Below are positions 34,950 through 46,261 of a stretch of DNA of 64,000 nt, piece by piece. How positions within the stretch are numbered: the first letter of the stretch is position 1; each line of letters starts with the position of its first letter. The DNA lies in the NCBI GenBank assembly GCA_033807775.1, contig CM066322.1, forward strand, positions 20,387,001 through 20,451,000, written 5' to 3'. The notes under the pieces were generated by a model. It was not told the origin of the DNA. It saw only the letters and a list, made by a program, of their open reading frames with translations, and did no database searches. Made by a program: the position numbers and the translations under genes. Source of the stretch: Saussurea involucrata (Eukaryota; Streptophyta; Magnoliopsida; Asterales; Asteraceae).

Positions 34950-35798
34950 AAAAAATGTATTTGTTTGTTCGTGCTGCTCGACTGTTAGTGGTCGATTATG
35001 TACTCGATGACTTATATAATGAACGCAACTTTTGTTTGAACTTTATGCTTTATCCAAACCATGTTTAATTGTGAATTTGAACATAGGACACACAGGAAAT
35101 CATGCGACTGAGGCATACATTGTAATACGATGAGTAAAACAAATATGTGAACACGCGATTAAAGCATTTTCTAAGTTAAAAAACTTAGGGGTAAAATCGT
35201 TTAGACTTTGCGATCGTACGATTAGACCGTACAATGAGTTTGTATCGTATGCCCTTATGGAGGGATGATCAAGTCACAAACCTGATCATGTATGTCCTGC
35301 GACCCTGCGAATTTAAAGTCATATAGTAAACTTAGTGATTATTGCCGTGCGATTTTGCGATAATCTGTTGTGCGATTCTGCGATAAAACGATGTCGATGT
35401 CGGGGGTTGGTCGTTGGCTAGCCACCAACCCTCCGATGCTTAAGTTAGTAAACGTTTTGTGAGAAAAAATCGTATGAATGAGAAAGAGTTAGAGAACGTA
35501 CCATTTTGACTGTTCTCTCTATTTGCCCCCTGTCATTTATTACCGTATCCTTTTTGGGAGGAAAAGATAGGTTTTGAATGACAGAATGACACGGAGAAAT
35601 ATTGTCCTGCGTTGACTATGTTGGCGTGCGACCGGGTACCATAGTAGACTTATCTCTGTGAAAAAGATATTAATTTAGGGATAGAAGAAACGAACCTGTC
35701 GAGAGCCTGATCTTGTGACTTTAGTTTATTTTCGCGGCTTCAAGGTAGACTTGTAGCACTCACGAGCGACTCCTGGATTCCCCATGGCGTAGGGAATT
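34950..35798. other. Spacer between gag and the antisense gene in element IV
   Basis: I see no coding sequence. It contains the motif around 35405-35430 (GGTTGGTCGTTGGCTAGCC), which is conserved in inverted orientation at 40300-40330 of element III. Both convergent transcription units would end near it. All of pol is missing at this place. Confidence 0.6.
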
Positions 35799-37481
35799 TC
35801 AATTGATAACTTTTGCATGCTCGGGAGTCGACGGTCGATGGCCATTAGCTGGAACAGCGACATCGTCGATGATGTCCTTGAGATTTCCTTTCGGGAAATG
35901 ATATGCTAGTTCCTTCTTCAATGCGATATAGTCGTCTGTCACATGACCATGATCGGCATGGAAGTCGCATCACTTTGATTTGTCTTTCTTAGCATCGTCC
36001 AGGTCAGACTTCTTTGGCCATCGAATGGTCGCTTGGGAACCTTTCAGAGTTTCGACTAATTCCTTAGCAGATCCTTTGAATCCGTAAGATGATATCTTGG
36101 GGTACTGAGTGAACTTAGTCGCGGTCTTGGCCTCTGCTTTCGTCTTGAAACGAACATTTGAAATTTGGCGCGCTGACTCTATTCTGGAAACAACCTTTGG
36201 CTTGAACTCTGGCTTTCTGACGCCTAACGACTTCTTGTCGTTAGTGTGTTTGCGACGAAAGGCTGCATCGTCTTCGACCCTCATATATGCTAAGGTTCGA
36301 GCTCGGACGTCTTTGAAAGTCTCTGGGGGATACTTGGTCAGATCGATATATAGACCTGAACTATCGTCTAGACCACGCTTATAGGCTTCGATCGCGGTTT
36401 TGATGTCACAATTGCGGATACTGATCATTTCGGCATTGAATATATTGAAATAACTTCGAATAGACTCACTGGTCTTCTGCACGACATAATACAGATAACT
36501 AGTCTGCTTTTCCATCTTACGACTGCTGGCGAATTGCCGGGAGAATTGGTTGACCAATTCGGCGAACGACCCGATAGATTTGGGTTTGAGATTAATCAAC
36601 CACTGGAGAGCTGGACCAGTGAGAGTCGCCTCGAAACTCTTGCACATGCATACTTCCTGGTACATCTGTGGGATCGAGATTGTCCACATGAGCTGCTTAT
36701 ACTGCGCGACATGCTCGGTTGGATCGGTCACACCCGAATACTTGGGAGTGAAGGCAGGAATGTTATACTTCTTTGGGACCTCGACGGTGGCGATCTCGTT
36801 GATGAAGGGCGACGTCTGATACCCTGAGCGAGGTTCGACGTCGACAGGCACGGCTGCCCCAGGCAACTTGGTGAGCAAGGACAGGACGCGCTCATTTTGG
36901 TCTTCTAACATCTTCAAACGCTGGGCGACGGGACCGTTAAGATCAGGATTTGCCCCTGTCGAGGGATTGGTCCCTGGACTAGTGCCATTACCATGCGACG
37001 AACCATTGGTTTCCCCGTTGAACGGGACAAAATATGGTTGCGACCCATAGTGGAATTGCTACGGTCCATTCTGAAACGGCTGCGATCCTTGCTGGAAAGG
37101 CTGCGACACTTGTAATGGCTGAGACCCATTATTCACGGGTGGTGGCCTTATGTGCTGAGGAGGAATTGTCCCAAACTGAGGATTTGGGTTGAACGGCCCT
37201 GGCTGTTGATTCTGCATGAACGGGCCTGGATGCTGATTCTGCGCGGTTGAACCTAGATTCGGGACAAATGGTCTAGGGCCATTCTGGTCGAACGATCATG
37301 GAATTGGGTTCTGCACGAACGGCCTAGGACCATTTTGAGGCCCAAGAGGATTTCTTAACCGCACGATCTCCTCAGCTGCTCTGCGATTCTGCTCTGCCAT
37401 TGCATCGAGCTGATTCCTAGCGACTTCGAGCTCCTGATACATCTGAGCAACATCTTGCTGCGGATTTCCAAGGGCTGCCAT
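35799..37481 (-). pseudogene. Element IV gag
   Basis: Tat-type gag. The start MAALGNPQQDVAQM (37481) precedes a Glu/Arg coiled stretch and a Pro/Gln/Asn-rich region with degenerate repeats of the GPxPFxxNP and GSQPFQ kind. The capsid-like core follows (VPKKYNIPAFTPKYSGVTDP, QWLINLKPKSIGSF, FSRQFASSRKMEKQ). The frame is broken by a TGA near 37297, a TAG near 37063 and a TGA at 35970. After the last stop it continues with a CDFHADHGHVTDDY zinc-knuckle remnant whose final Cys is Tyr, and ends at 35799. It could be expressed only as fragments. Confidence 0.85.
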
Positions 37482-37583
37482 TGTTCCTGCAATAGAGAGC
37501 AGAAAAAACTCCAAGAAACTGTTAGTAGGGTGCACGTTCGTCGAGGATTTTCTCTAGATGTAGTCCCACGGATGGTGCCAAAC

Positions 37584-38549
37584 TGTTAATGCCAAAAATC
37601 GCACCAAAGGGACAACTTAAGGTCGATGTGGACTTAAACAACTAAAGAAAGGATCTTTCGACGAGACGTGCGACGAGAATAAGAATAAAGAGACAAGGGA
37701 TTTGATGACGCAGGAAAAACCTCAATCGAGGAAAAAACCTGCGGACGACAGGGGGTGTCGTCGCTGCACTATGGTCGCCAATCAGGGGCAATGTCCTTGG
37801 TACTGGCGTCGGTCGTACGATGATTACAATACAAATGAAGGAAATGCTTCGAAATGTAAAGTACAAGTGTTTGAATGTAAAAACAGGTGTTTGTCGTGTG
37901 TGAATACAAAGTGTAAATAACTGTTGGTCGAAAGCTGCTGCCGTGCGTCGAGAGCGATAACTTGAGCTTTCCTTCGGGTGTTCTTGAGTTCGCTGTAAGG
38001 TTCTGGCTTTCAGTGCTTGATCTCCAGAGTTTGAATGCTCTTTGCTATGAGTTTGGATGATTTTCTCTGCTGTTTGGTGATATTCACTGATGATCGCTGT
38101 GTGTCTTGGATGTTCCACTGATGGATCCTTGAAATAAGGATTTAGCTTGGCTTTTATAGTCTTCGTGCCATTAATTAGCTCCATTAATGATTTGATCAAC
38201 GGCTACAACGGCTGGAAACGGTCGCTGGAGTGATTATCCATAATGCTCTTCGTCCGTTATGGCTGCTTGCTGTTAATGGCTTTGACTCCTGCATTAAATA
38301 CTTAACAAACGTAACAGTCAAGGTTAACGTTAGCTTTGGTCAAAGGTGCGATGATCTTACGCGATGGTCGTATGGGACGAGCGATGCTATGGTCGGGCGT
38401 CATGGGAGACGTACGACTTACCTTTTAAGGGAGACGACGGACGTTTTCTGGGTTCTTGTCGAGACCTTATCTTAATACAAGACTTGGATTATAACGTGCG
38501 TCTTACCTGCTCTGGTCGTAGTCGTACGACGTGATTTTTTGCCCAAACT
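37584..38549 (-). repeat. 5' LTR of element IV
   Basis: 966 bp, a match to 31389-32345. Its outermost base is T instead of A at 38549, just before the GTATG duplication. Confidence 0.93.
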
Positions 38550-39065
38550 GTATGTCGACGGGTCATCCAACGTTAGGGGTTCAGGACTTGGCGTCGTCTT
38601 AAAGTCGCCACAGGGGGCAAGATAGTGTATTCCGTGCGATGCGACTTCAAAGCCACCAACAACGAAGCTGAGTATGAAGCCTTGATCGTAGGAATGAGTA
38701 TGGCCTACGACTCGGGGGCAACCTCGCTACATGTAAGGAGCGATTCTCTTCTGGCCGTGAATCAGATGAATGGAGAATTCGCAGCTAAAGATTCAAAGAT
38801 GACAGCGTACCTAAAGGTAGCAAAAGAAAAATCAGAAAAATTCAAATCTTTTTCTATTGAGCAAATTCCAAGGGATCAGAATACTCAAGCCGACGCTCTG
38901 GCAAACCTGGGATCTGCTCTAGTCGAACCAATATTCGACAGTATTCCTTTGATCCACCTAGCGACGTCGTCCATTGAAAATGACGATGTCATCCAGATCG
39001 AAGAGCAAGAAGATGATTGGTCGTGCGACATTCGAAACTTTCTTGTACACGACCAACTCCCATAA
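38550..39065 (+). pseudogene. Element III: second (Tat-type) RNase H domain
   Basis: It continues the WTLYV interrupted at 31388, with DGSSNVRGSGLGVVL. The frame is lost by one G near 38617, and resumes as YSVRCDFKATNNEAEYEALI, VRSDSLLAVNQMNGEF and IPRDQNTQADALANLG. This is the additional RNase H characteristic of the Tat lineage. A TAA (39063-39065) interrupts the frame before the integrase part. Confidence 0.85.
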
Positions 39066-39071
39066 GACAGG

Positions 39072-40244
39072 ATGGAAGCTCGAAAGATTAGATTCAAAGC
39101 ATCCAGGTATGTCATGATCGGAGATAGACTCTATCGACGATCATCGACAGGCTTAAACCTGAGATGCGTCGTTAGTAAGAATCAAATTCAGAAAATCCTC
39201 CAAGAAATGCACGATGGGGAGTGTGGCAATCACTCCGGAGGTCGCAGTCTGGCTAATCGTATCTCTCGACAAGGCTACTTTTGGCCGACACTACGACAAG
39301 ACGCCGTCAGGTATGTGCAGAACTATGATCCTTGTCAACGACATTCAGGTACATCCCATAAACCATCTGAACCTTTGCATTCGACACTGATTCCGCGGCC
39401 CTTCATGAGATGGGGTATGGATATTGTCGGCAAGTTACCACCCGCCCCTGGGCAAAAGGTATTTCTCCTCGTACTTACATATTATTTTTCCAAATGGGTA
39501 GAAGCAGCTGCCCAAGTTCGGGACAAGGAAGTCGTGTCTTTTATCCAGACTAACATCATATGTAGATTTGGGATTCCATCCGAAATTGTCTGCGACAATG
39601 GATCCCAATTCATAAACGACAGGACTCGACAGTTCTGTGAAGACCGCAACATCAAACTAACGACCTCGACGCCCAGATATCCTCAGGCAAATGGACTAGC
39701 TGAATCAAGCAATAAGACTATCATTGCTTCAATTAAGAAGAGGTTACAAGCCGCAAAGGGAAGGTGGGTCGAAGAACTCCCTTCAGTCCTGTGGGCGAAT
39801 CGCACGGCGCCTCGCACGTCCACCGGACAAACCCCTTTCTCTCTAGTCTATGGTTGTGAAGCAGTTCTGCTGGTCGAGATTCGACTCTCGACCTCAAGAC
39901 ACACTTTCGTCGACCATAATCTGGTTGATCTAAGTTATGACCTCGATGCCCTCGAAGAGCTTAGAGAGTCGGCATTAATAAAAATGGCATCACAGAGGCA
40001 AGTGGTCGAGCGACACTTCAACAAAAGCATTAAAGTTAAAGTCTTTCAAGTAGGCGACTACGTCCTCCGACGAGTGTTCCAAAACACTCAAGAGCTCAAC
40101 GCCGGTAAGCTTTCTACCAAATGGGAAGGTCCTTATCGTATCTCAGAAGTCGTGGGTAAAGGTGCCTATCGACTCCAAACCCTCGATAATCAAGATATCC
40201 CATGTAGCTGGAATGCGACACATTTGAAAAGGTATTTCTTCTAA
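39072..40244 (+). pseudogene. Element III integrase
   Basis: About 390 codons in the same frame as the preceding part, after one stop. The zinc-binding region (HDGECGNHSGGRS...NYDPCQRH) has a Tyr where the first Cys of the HHCC set is expected. The core keeps the D-D-E residues in GMDIVGKLP, VCDNGSQF and NGLAESSNK. The C-terminal part (GDYVLRRVF, KWEGPYRISEV, NATHLKRYF) is the usual GPY/F-like end. There is no chromodomain, as expected for Tat. It is the longest undamaged piece of element III, but it is probably inactive. Confidence 0.88.
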
Positions 40245-40306
40245 GTCTTTTCCTTTTCTCACGCAATTTTCGTTCATCGCGATGATTACTGACTTAAGCA
40301 TCGGAG

Positions 40307-40328
40307 GGTCGTTGGTTAGCCAACGACC
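40307..40328. terminator. Perfect hairpin at the convergent pol/antisense-gene boundary of element III
   Basis: GGTCGTTGG-TTAG-CCAACGACC has nine-base arms and a four-base loop, 63 bp after the integrase stop. The motif with its flanks (CTTAAGCATCGGAGGG...) recurs in element IV near 35405-35445. Its role in ending or processing the two convergent transcripts is inference. Confidence 0.45.
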
Positions 40329-41012
40329 AACCTCTGACATTGTTTTATCACAGATCGCATAAACTAAGATCGTTAAGTCTATTGCATGACTTTAATCTCG
40401 CAAGGTCGCATAGCATAAGTGTTCAGGTCTACGGTATGATCATTCTATCACATGGGCATACGACTTAAGTTTCGTCGTAAGATATAGTCATACGATTATC
40501 CAGGTCTAGCGATCCCATGATCTGGGCTTCTTAACTTAGAAAAAGTTCCATGTTCTGAATGAACGTCTTGGTCGCATGTGCTTATGTTTAACAACACGAT
40601 TTAAACATATGTCTTATGTTTTGGTTGATTATATTGCAATTGATGCCTAAGTCGCACGACCCCCTGTTTGTTCTTAACAAGTTTCGCAACTGATATTATA
40701 TCTATTTGCAAAAATCAAAATAATACGTTCGACAAGAGAGTAGATTTCATTCACGAAATATACAATTACATCTAAATAACTTAACCTCCAGCAGTCAAAC
40801 AGGAAAAACAGAAAGAAAACGACAGGAAGAAAATCTTTCCTAAATCGAGGTCCTTATCGGTCTCGACGCCCAACATCGAAGAGGATTCTTGCCTGACAGA
40901 TGTCAGACGGTGATCAGCCAGGTCCCCCGTGAACGATGATAAAACCTTTATCCCCAAAACGCGTTGAGGAACTTGTGCAAGGATTAAGCGAATGTGGATC
41001 TTAAGATTAATG
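40329..41012. other. Spacer between pol and the antisense gene in element III
   Basis: I see no open frame. It has long stretches of resemblance to 34950-35700 of element IV in the opposite orientation, including TCGCATGACT- and CATACGA-like words. Confidence 0.5.
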
Positions 41013-43111
41013 TTAAGGTTGGGGAGGAGCATCGGTCGCATCTTTACCTAAGGCCCCGTCCTTAGAACCCTCATCCACCACCTCTTCCTCCTCGACTTCT
41101 TTTTCATCATCAGAGACGAGGTCTCTTGTGCTCCCGACCTCTCTCAAGAAGTAGGCCAACTCGTCCGACGCCAAGGCCAAGGGATTTCTGCCCGATAAGT
41201 GTTGCCTCATTATAGCAGCACGAGCGATCAGTCGAGCCAAAGCAAAGGTAGACGCAACCTCGTCTTTGAGCTCCCCTACCTCCTTCTCTAGACCTGCCAC
41301 CTTAGCCTTAGAATCCTCAACTTCCTTCTCCTTTGCGACCAAGGATTCTTTCATCTTATCTAGCTCTTCCCTTTGGTCGGCAATCGTGGACAAGGACTGC
41401 TTTAGACGATGGTTCGCCTTGTCCTTCGCACGACCGACGACCTCCAAATCTTTTTGGGCGTCGTCAAAGCGTTTGGACATAGCCTCTTCACGCTACAAGG
41501 CGACCTTTTCCTGGTCCAGCGCTGCGTTCCCCCTTTCATAGGCATAAGACACCATGCCCCTGATCTTCTCTGTCTCAGCGCACAGGGCAAGAGAAGATTG
41601 AAACGCCTGAAAAATCACAAAGAAAACTGTTAATAAATGTTCGACAAAGATTAAAAACATCGAAATACAAGTTTTGAAAGAGAAACTCACCAGAAACACC
41701 AGTCCGGCAACATGAGATCCCGTCTCCTCGACTGGGAATCCCTCGAAACGCTCCCTGAAAGAAGGGAGCAGGTATTTTCCCAAATAAGGAAATAAATCCG
41801 TCCCGGATAAGACGTCATCGACCATAAAGTCCGAAGGCAACGTAAAGTTAACTTTCGTGACTTTAGCCTCTCCCGTCGCGTGCTCTTTGCCCTTCTTGGT
41901 CGACGAAGGAACCGACGTGGTAGATGGGGACTTCGCTGTATTCGTCGGTGGCACAGAACTGATAGGTGTCGCAACAATCGGACTAGAAGACGTCTTCGTC
42001 TTCATAGGCGATGCGACCTTCGCCTTCTCAGGCGTATTGACTCTCGATGAGTCATCAACTTTCGTAGACGGTTCCCTTGGAATCGTCATCCTCGTCTTTG
42101 GTGAAACCCCCGACTTAATGGTCGAGGTCTTCTGTCTTTGTTCCTTGCCTTTACGGGCAAGATCAAGTTGCGCCGCTATCTTAGCAGAGATGGTCGGCAC
42201 CTTCATCTGCGATTCTCTTGAAGACATATAAAAAGAAGCATTACAAGATGAACATATGAGCAAAAGACCAGAGTCGAACAGAAGGGAATAAGAAAGTACA
42301 CTTACCGGTCATCTCTTCTTCTCTCTACTCTTCCTCTTTCTCTTCGGTCTCCTCTTCTTCCTCCTCCACACGTTTCTCTCCCCAGTTCTCCCCTAAGAAC
42401 ACCAAGTCTTCGTCGTCGTCGTCCACTAATGGTCGCGTGACGAAAGATCTTTCGACAATGCTAAACTCCAAGAACGCGTCAATTTTCGCTTAAGAGTTAG
42501 CGTAGGGCTTCACGTCTTCAAATTTTATATCTGTCAACACATACAAAGCAGGTTAGAAATTAGTCGAATAATACGAACGACGTACGACAAGAAGACTATA
42601 AAATCTCACTTGACATATTCCAACCAGCCCTAATCCAGCCGCTCTCGGAGTCAAGGGTCGACTTACACACGAACACATACCTAGTCTTCCACTTACGATC
42701 GTTTACAGCGGTCTTTAAGACTAAGGTACGATCGCCCTTATACCTAGAGAACAGGCTATAGCGATGACATTTGTCCTTCTTGACTTGGTAAGCCAAGAGA
42801 AGGTCGCGTACGTTCATCGGCGATTTCCAGTCTTTGGTAAGACGCTCTATCACATATATGACCCTCCAGAATTGGGGCATTAACTGGGTCGGTGCTAAGT
42901 CGAACTCGGTCATAAAAGCCTTGGCCAAAGGCGAGTAAGGCCATTCAAAACCTATCCTAAAGGGATATTCATAGATAACTACAAACCTATCAGGACACAT
43001 ATCAGGTCGAGTCTGACCTGCTCTAATCAATGTAATCCCCGCAGGGATTTTTACCAGAATTCTAAGGTCGTCGAGATCCTTTTGATCTCGAATGGAACTT
43101 ACAGGCTCCAT
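41013..43111 (-). pseudogene. Antisense additional gene of element III
   Basis: Homolog of the plus-strand gene in element IV. Exon 1 (43111-42610) has EYPFRIGFEWPYSPLAKAF, LAPTQLMPQFWRVI, HRYSLFSRYKGDR and WKTRYVFV. Intron 1 is GTGAG (42609) to ACAG (42531). Exon 2 (42530-42306) is acidic. Exon 3 starts about 42216, but its acceptor does not keep phase. Intron 3 is 41690-41607. Exon 4 has the Lys/Glu coiled coil (QREELDKMKESLVAKEKEVE) and ends DAPPQP, as in element IV. Stops at 42490-42492, 42325-42327 and 41493-41495 show decay. The gene runs opposite to pol and its TATA-like box is at 43327-43318. Confidence 0.75.
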
Positions 43112-43317
43112 CGATATTTCCAAAAACTTAAAAGTTTCTCAAAGTTTTAAGACAAAGACCGATAAATCGTACCTTATATAGGCGCGCTAAGACCCTGAAA
43201 TTTCTAACTGTGTCGAAGATATCTTGCAGGTTTAGAGGGAAATCGGCAGGAAGTTGCAAAGAATCTCTTCTAAAACTCTATGAAATCGTAAAGTAGAAAA
43301 GATTCATCGAAGGTCGC

Positions 43318-43327
43318 TATTTATGTA
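43318..43327 (-). promoter_or_regulatory. TATA box of the antisense gene in element III
   Basis: Minus-strand TACATAAATA, 207 bp before the ATG at 43111. It is conserved with element IV in both sequence and distance. Confidence 0.6.
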
Positions 43328-43626
43328 AACGATCCTGTCAGATCGAGCCTCTCGATAATCGACACGTGCCCCTGCCTTTTCAAATACTCGATAGATCGTC
43401 GACACCTGGCGTTTACAGCTGTTGTGCACGATCGTACGTCAGCATGACGTCACGACCTTATCACCTTTTCGACTTATTCTTTAGTTGGAATTGGACTGAT
43501 CCAGTTCCAATGCAGCTGAAAATATTTTTTAAACACGTGTCACGACCCAAGACGTCCGACTAGCAAAATTTAAAAACTTTTGAAACTTGGATTTGATATT
43601 CCACTTTTTAAATTTTAGGGGCAAAC

Positions 43627-44428
43627 TGTTTAGGCAAAAAATCACCAGTCTCGACCACGACCAAGACACTAAGAACATTTATTGCACTTCCCTCATAACC
43701 AAGACAAATCACGAACACTTGATCCTTCAACCAAAGCTGAAGTTAAAAATACCCCTCGACCTCGACCGTCGTGACATAGCTTACGACTTCGACCGACTAA
43801 CATGCGACATTTCTGTTATGTTTTTCTCATTCAATGCATGGTCAATGTCCTTTATGGCCAACAGACGTAACCGACAAAAGTAATTATGAGCATTAACATC
43901 AATGACTGTTGCGACCGTTACTCTTACAATCAAGAGGACAATCAATACACCCGAAGACTATAAAAGCAAAGACTCAATCAACATTCCGGGACAACACATT
44001 ACATCACACAAACATCCGAACTCGGAAGAACACACGAAACAAGGAATTCTCTCTCGAAGAAACGCTCTCGATGCACGACATTCGCGCACGACACACAGCT
44101 TTTACACACGACGCACACTGTTTTTACATTCAAAACACTTGTTACTTTACATTTAAAGTATTTCCTTTCATCTGTATTGTAATCTCTGTACGATCGACAC
44201 CCGAAACATAAGGATATCGCCCCTGTTTGGCGACCATAGTGCAACGACGACTTCCACAGTCGTCCGCGGGTTTTTTCCTCGTTGAGGTTTTTCCTGCGTC
44301 ATCAAATCTCTGTTTCATTTATGTTTTTTGTCTTTAACGCACCGTTTTGTTAAACGATTTCTTTCTTTAGTTGTTAAGCTCCACAGTCAACCTTAAGTTA
44401 TCCTTCTAGACAATTTTTGGCATTAACA
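43627..44428 (+). repeat. 3' LTR of element III
   Basis: 802 bp, matching 28865-29665. It is preceded by a PPT-like AGGGGCAAAC and followed by TATGC, the target duplication. Confidence 0.95.
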
Positions 44429-44433
44429 TATGC

Positions 44434-44767
44434 CAAAGACAAGGAGTAGAAAATGCACGGGGGAGAGAAACGAAAGTGGGAAGGCCGATCGGAGTCTTCT
44501 CAGAAATCCAAATCGTTTGGCAAGGGCGTCCGTTATGAGTCTCGCTGGGAACCGAATTGGTGTTTGAAATGCCGAAGTAAACATTTTGGCCAGTGTCGGA
44601 TAGTCGGGAATGAGTGCTTTAAATACGGGAAGTCTGGGCATATAGAGGCAAGTTGTCCTATTCAAGGACCGATTTGTTTTGAGTGTAAACAGCCCGGACA
44701 CTTCCGAAGAGATTGTCCGAAGTTAAAAAAAAGGCAGAGATCAAAGAAAGAAACCGATTGCTCCTAA
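44434..44767 (+). pseudogene. Element II gag, second part with zinc knuckles
   Basis: This continues the gag frame after element III with KDKE, then a TAG (44446-44448). The nucleocapsid part follows: CLKCRSKHFGQC, CFKYGKSGHIEASC (second Cys changed to Tyr) and CFECKQPGHFRRDC. It ends at about 44767, where the frame shifts into the protease part. Confidence 0.8.
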
Positions 44768-44789
44768 ACCAACGGGCCGGGCATTTCAT

Positions 44790-45467
44790 ATGACGGCGGA
44801 AGAAGCAAAGGAGTCCAAGGATGTCGCTTCTGGTACATTCCTCGTAAATTCCATTCTCGCACGTATTTTATTTGACTGTGGTGCCAATTTGTCGTTTGTA
44901 TCGAAATCATTCTATCAAAAGTTAGTTATGCCTGTCACTACCTTGGAAGATGCCTTAGTAGTCGATATAGCTAACGAAGGTCAAGTCTTAGTTCGTGAAA
45001 GACTTGAGGGTTGTTTAATTTCGATAGGAGAAACGAAATTTCCGATTGACTTTTTGTTAATGGAAATTGGGGGATTCGACGTGATTGTGGGTATGGATTG
45101 GCTGTCAGTCAACCAAGCAGAAATACTTTGTGCAAAGAAATTAATTTGGATTCCGATAGCCGATAAAAATGATGTATTCATCTTTGGAGAAAAGAGAAAG
45201 GGGGAAGTTCCGTTAATTTCTGTTGCGAAAGCGCGTAAATGTTTGGTGAAAGGATGTTCATCCTATCTAGCGTATGTTCTAGATACGAAGTCAGAAAAGA
45301 AACAAGTGGAAGATATCAAAGTAGTACATGAATTCTCGGACGTATTTCCCGATGATCTTCCAGGTCTACCGTCTGAACGACAAGTAGAGTTTTGTATTGA
45401 TCTTATCCCTGGATCGGCACCAATAGCGCGTGCACCGTATCGCTTACCGCCCGCCGAAATGAAATAG
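44790..45467 (+). pseudogene. Element II protease and pre-RT linker
   Basis: Aspartic protease of a Tekay element. The expected active-site triplet is altered: ILFDCGANLSFVS has Cys where D-S/T-G is usual. The flap/second half is recognisable (GFDVIVGMDWLS). The linker KARKCLVKGCSSYLAYV and the pre-RT segment VHEFSDVFPDDLPGLP lead to APYRLPPAEMK. There a TAG at 45465-45467 separates it from RT, which continues in the same frame. Confidence 0.85.
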
Positions 45468-46112
45468 ATGATGTCTCAGCTGCAAGAGCTGCTAGACAAG
45501 GGTTTTGTTATACCAAGTTCTTCACCTTGGGGAGCTCCGGTATTGTTTGTTAAAAAGAAGGATGGCACTATGAGGATGTACATCGACTACCGAGAGCTGA
45601 ATAAGGTGACGATTAAGAATAAGTATCCGCTTTCGAGGATTGATGATTTGTTTGATCAACTCCAAGGTGCGGGATGCTTTTCAAAGATTGATTTGAAGTC
45701 GGGATATCATCAAGTTCGAGTAAGAGATGAAGATATTCCCAAGACGACGTTCAGAACGAGGTATGGGCATTATGAATTCCTGGTAATGTCGTTCGGGTTG
45801 ACAAATGCTCCAGCCGTGTTCATGGATCTGATGAACAGAGTATGTCGACCATTTTTGGACAAGTCTGTCATTGTATTCATTGATGACATACTTGTTTATT
45901 CTAAGGATGAAGTCGATCATGAATGCCATCTTCGTGAATTATTGGAAGTGTTGAGAAAAGAGAAATTGTATGCAAAATTCTCAAAATGTGAATTCTGGTT
46001 AAAAGAGGTACAATTTCTAGGGCATGTGATTACTTCGGAAGGAGTCAAGGTGGATCCGGCAAAGATAGAAGCAATGACAAACTGGAAACACCGAAGAGCG
46101 CGTCGGAAATAA
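45468..46112 (+). pseudogene. Element II reverse transcriptase
   Basis: The RT core is complete: SSPWGAPVLFVKKKDGTM, DYRELN, the motif A Asp in SKIDLKSGYHQ, and the FIDD catalytic pair in VFIDDILVYSK. It ends in a frameshift near 46085. The thumb/connection (ASEIRSFLGLAGYYRRFIKD) is read in another frame up to a TAG near 46217. Confidence 0.88.
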
Positions 46113-46261
46113 GAAGTTTCTTAGGTTTGGCAGGTTACTACAGGAGATTTATCAAAGACTTTTCAAAGATTGCTTCTACTTTGACCGTGTTGACTCGGAA
46201 GAATGTAAAGTTTGTTTAGACTGAAAAGCAAGGGTCAACTTTCAGAACTTTACGTCAAAAG

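Larger units (their letters stand above)
31389..38549 (-). mobile_element. Element IV: Tat-like non-autonomous element without pol, with an antisense gene
   Basis: Read on the minus strand: 5' LTR (38549-37584), PBS TGGCACCATCCGTGGGA (37580-37564), gag (37481-35799), a non-coding spacer, an oppositely directed gene (plus strand 32843-34949), a PPT-like GGGGGCAAAC (32355-32346) and the 3' LTR (32345-31389). The target duplication GTATG is exact (31384-31388 and 38550-38554). No protease, RT, RNase H or integrase is present. The LTRs differ at about 14 sites plus a 9-bp insertion, by eye. Confidence 0.9.
28865..44428 (+). mobile_element. Element III: Tat-like Ty3/gypsy element lacking gag and protease, with an antisense gene
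   Basis: The LTRs are 28865-29665 and 43627-44428 (TGTTTAGGC...GGCATTAACA). The target duplication TATGC is exact (28860-28864 and 44429-44433). The PBS is at 29669. The internal order is a short gag start fused to RT (29767), RNase H, second RNase H (split by element IV), integrase to 40244, then a minus-strand intron-bearing gene (43111-41013) and a PPT-like AGGGGCAAAC before the 3' LTR. The LTRs differ at about 24 sites in 801 bp by eye. Confidence 0.9.
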
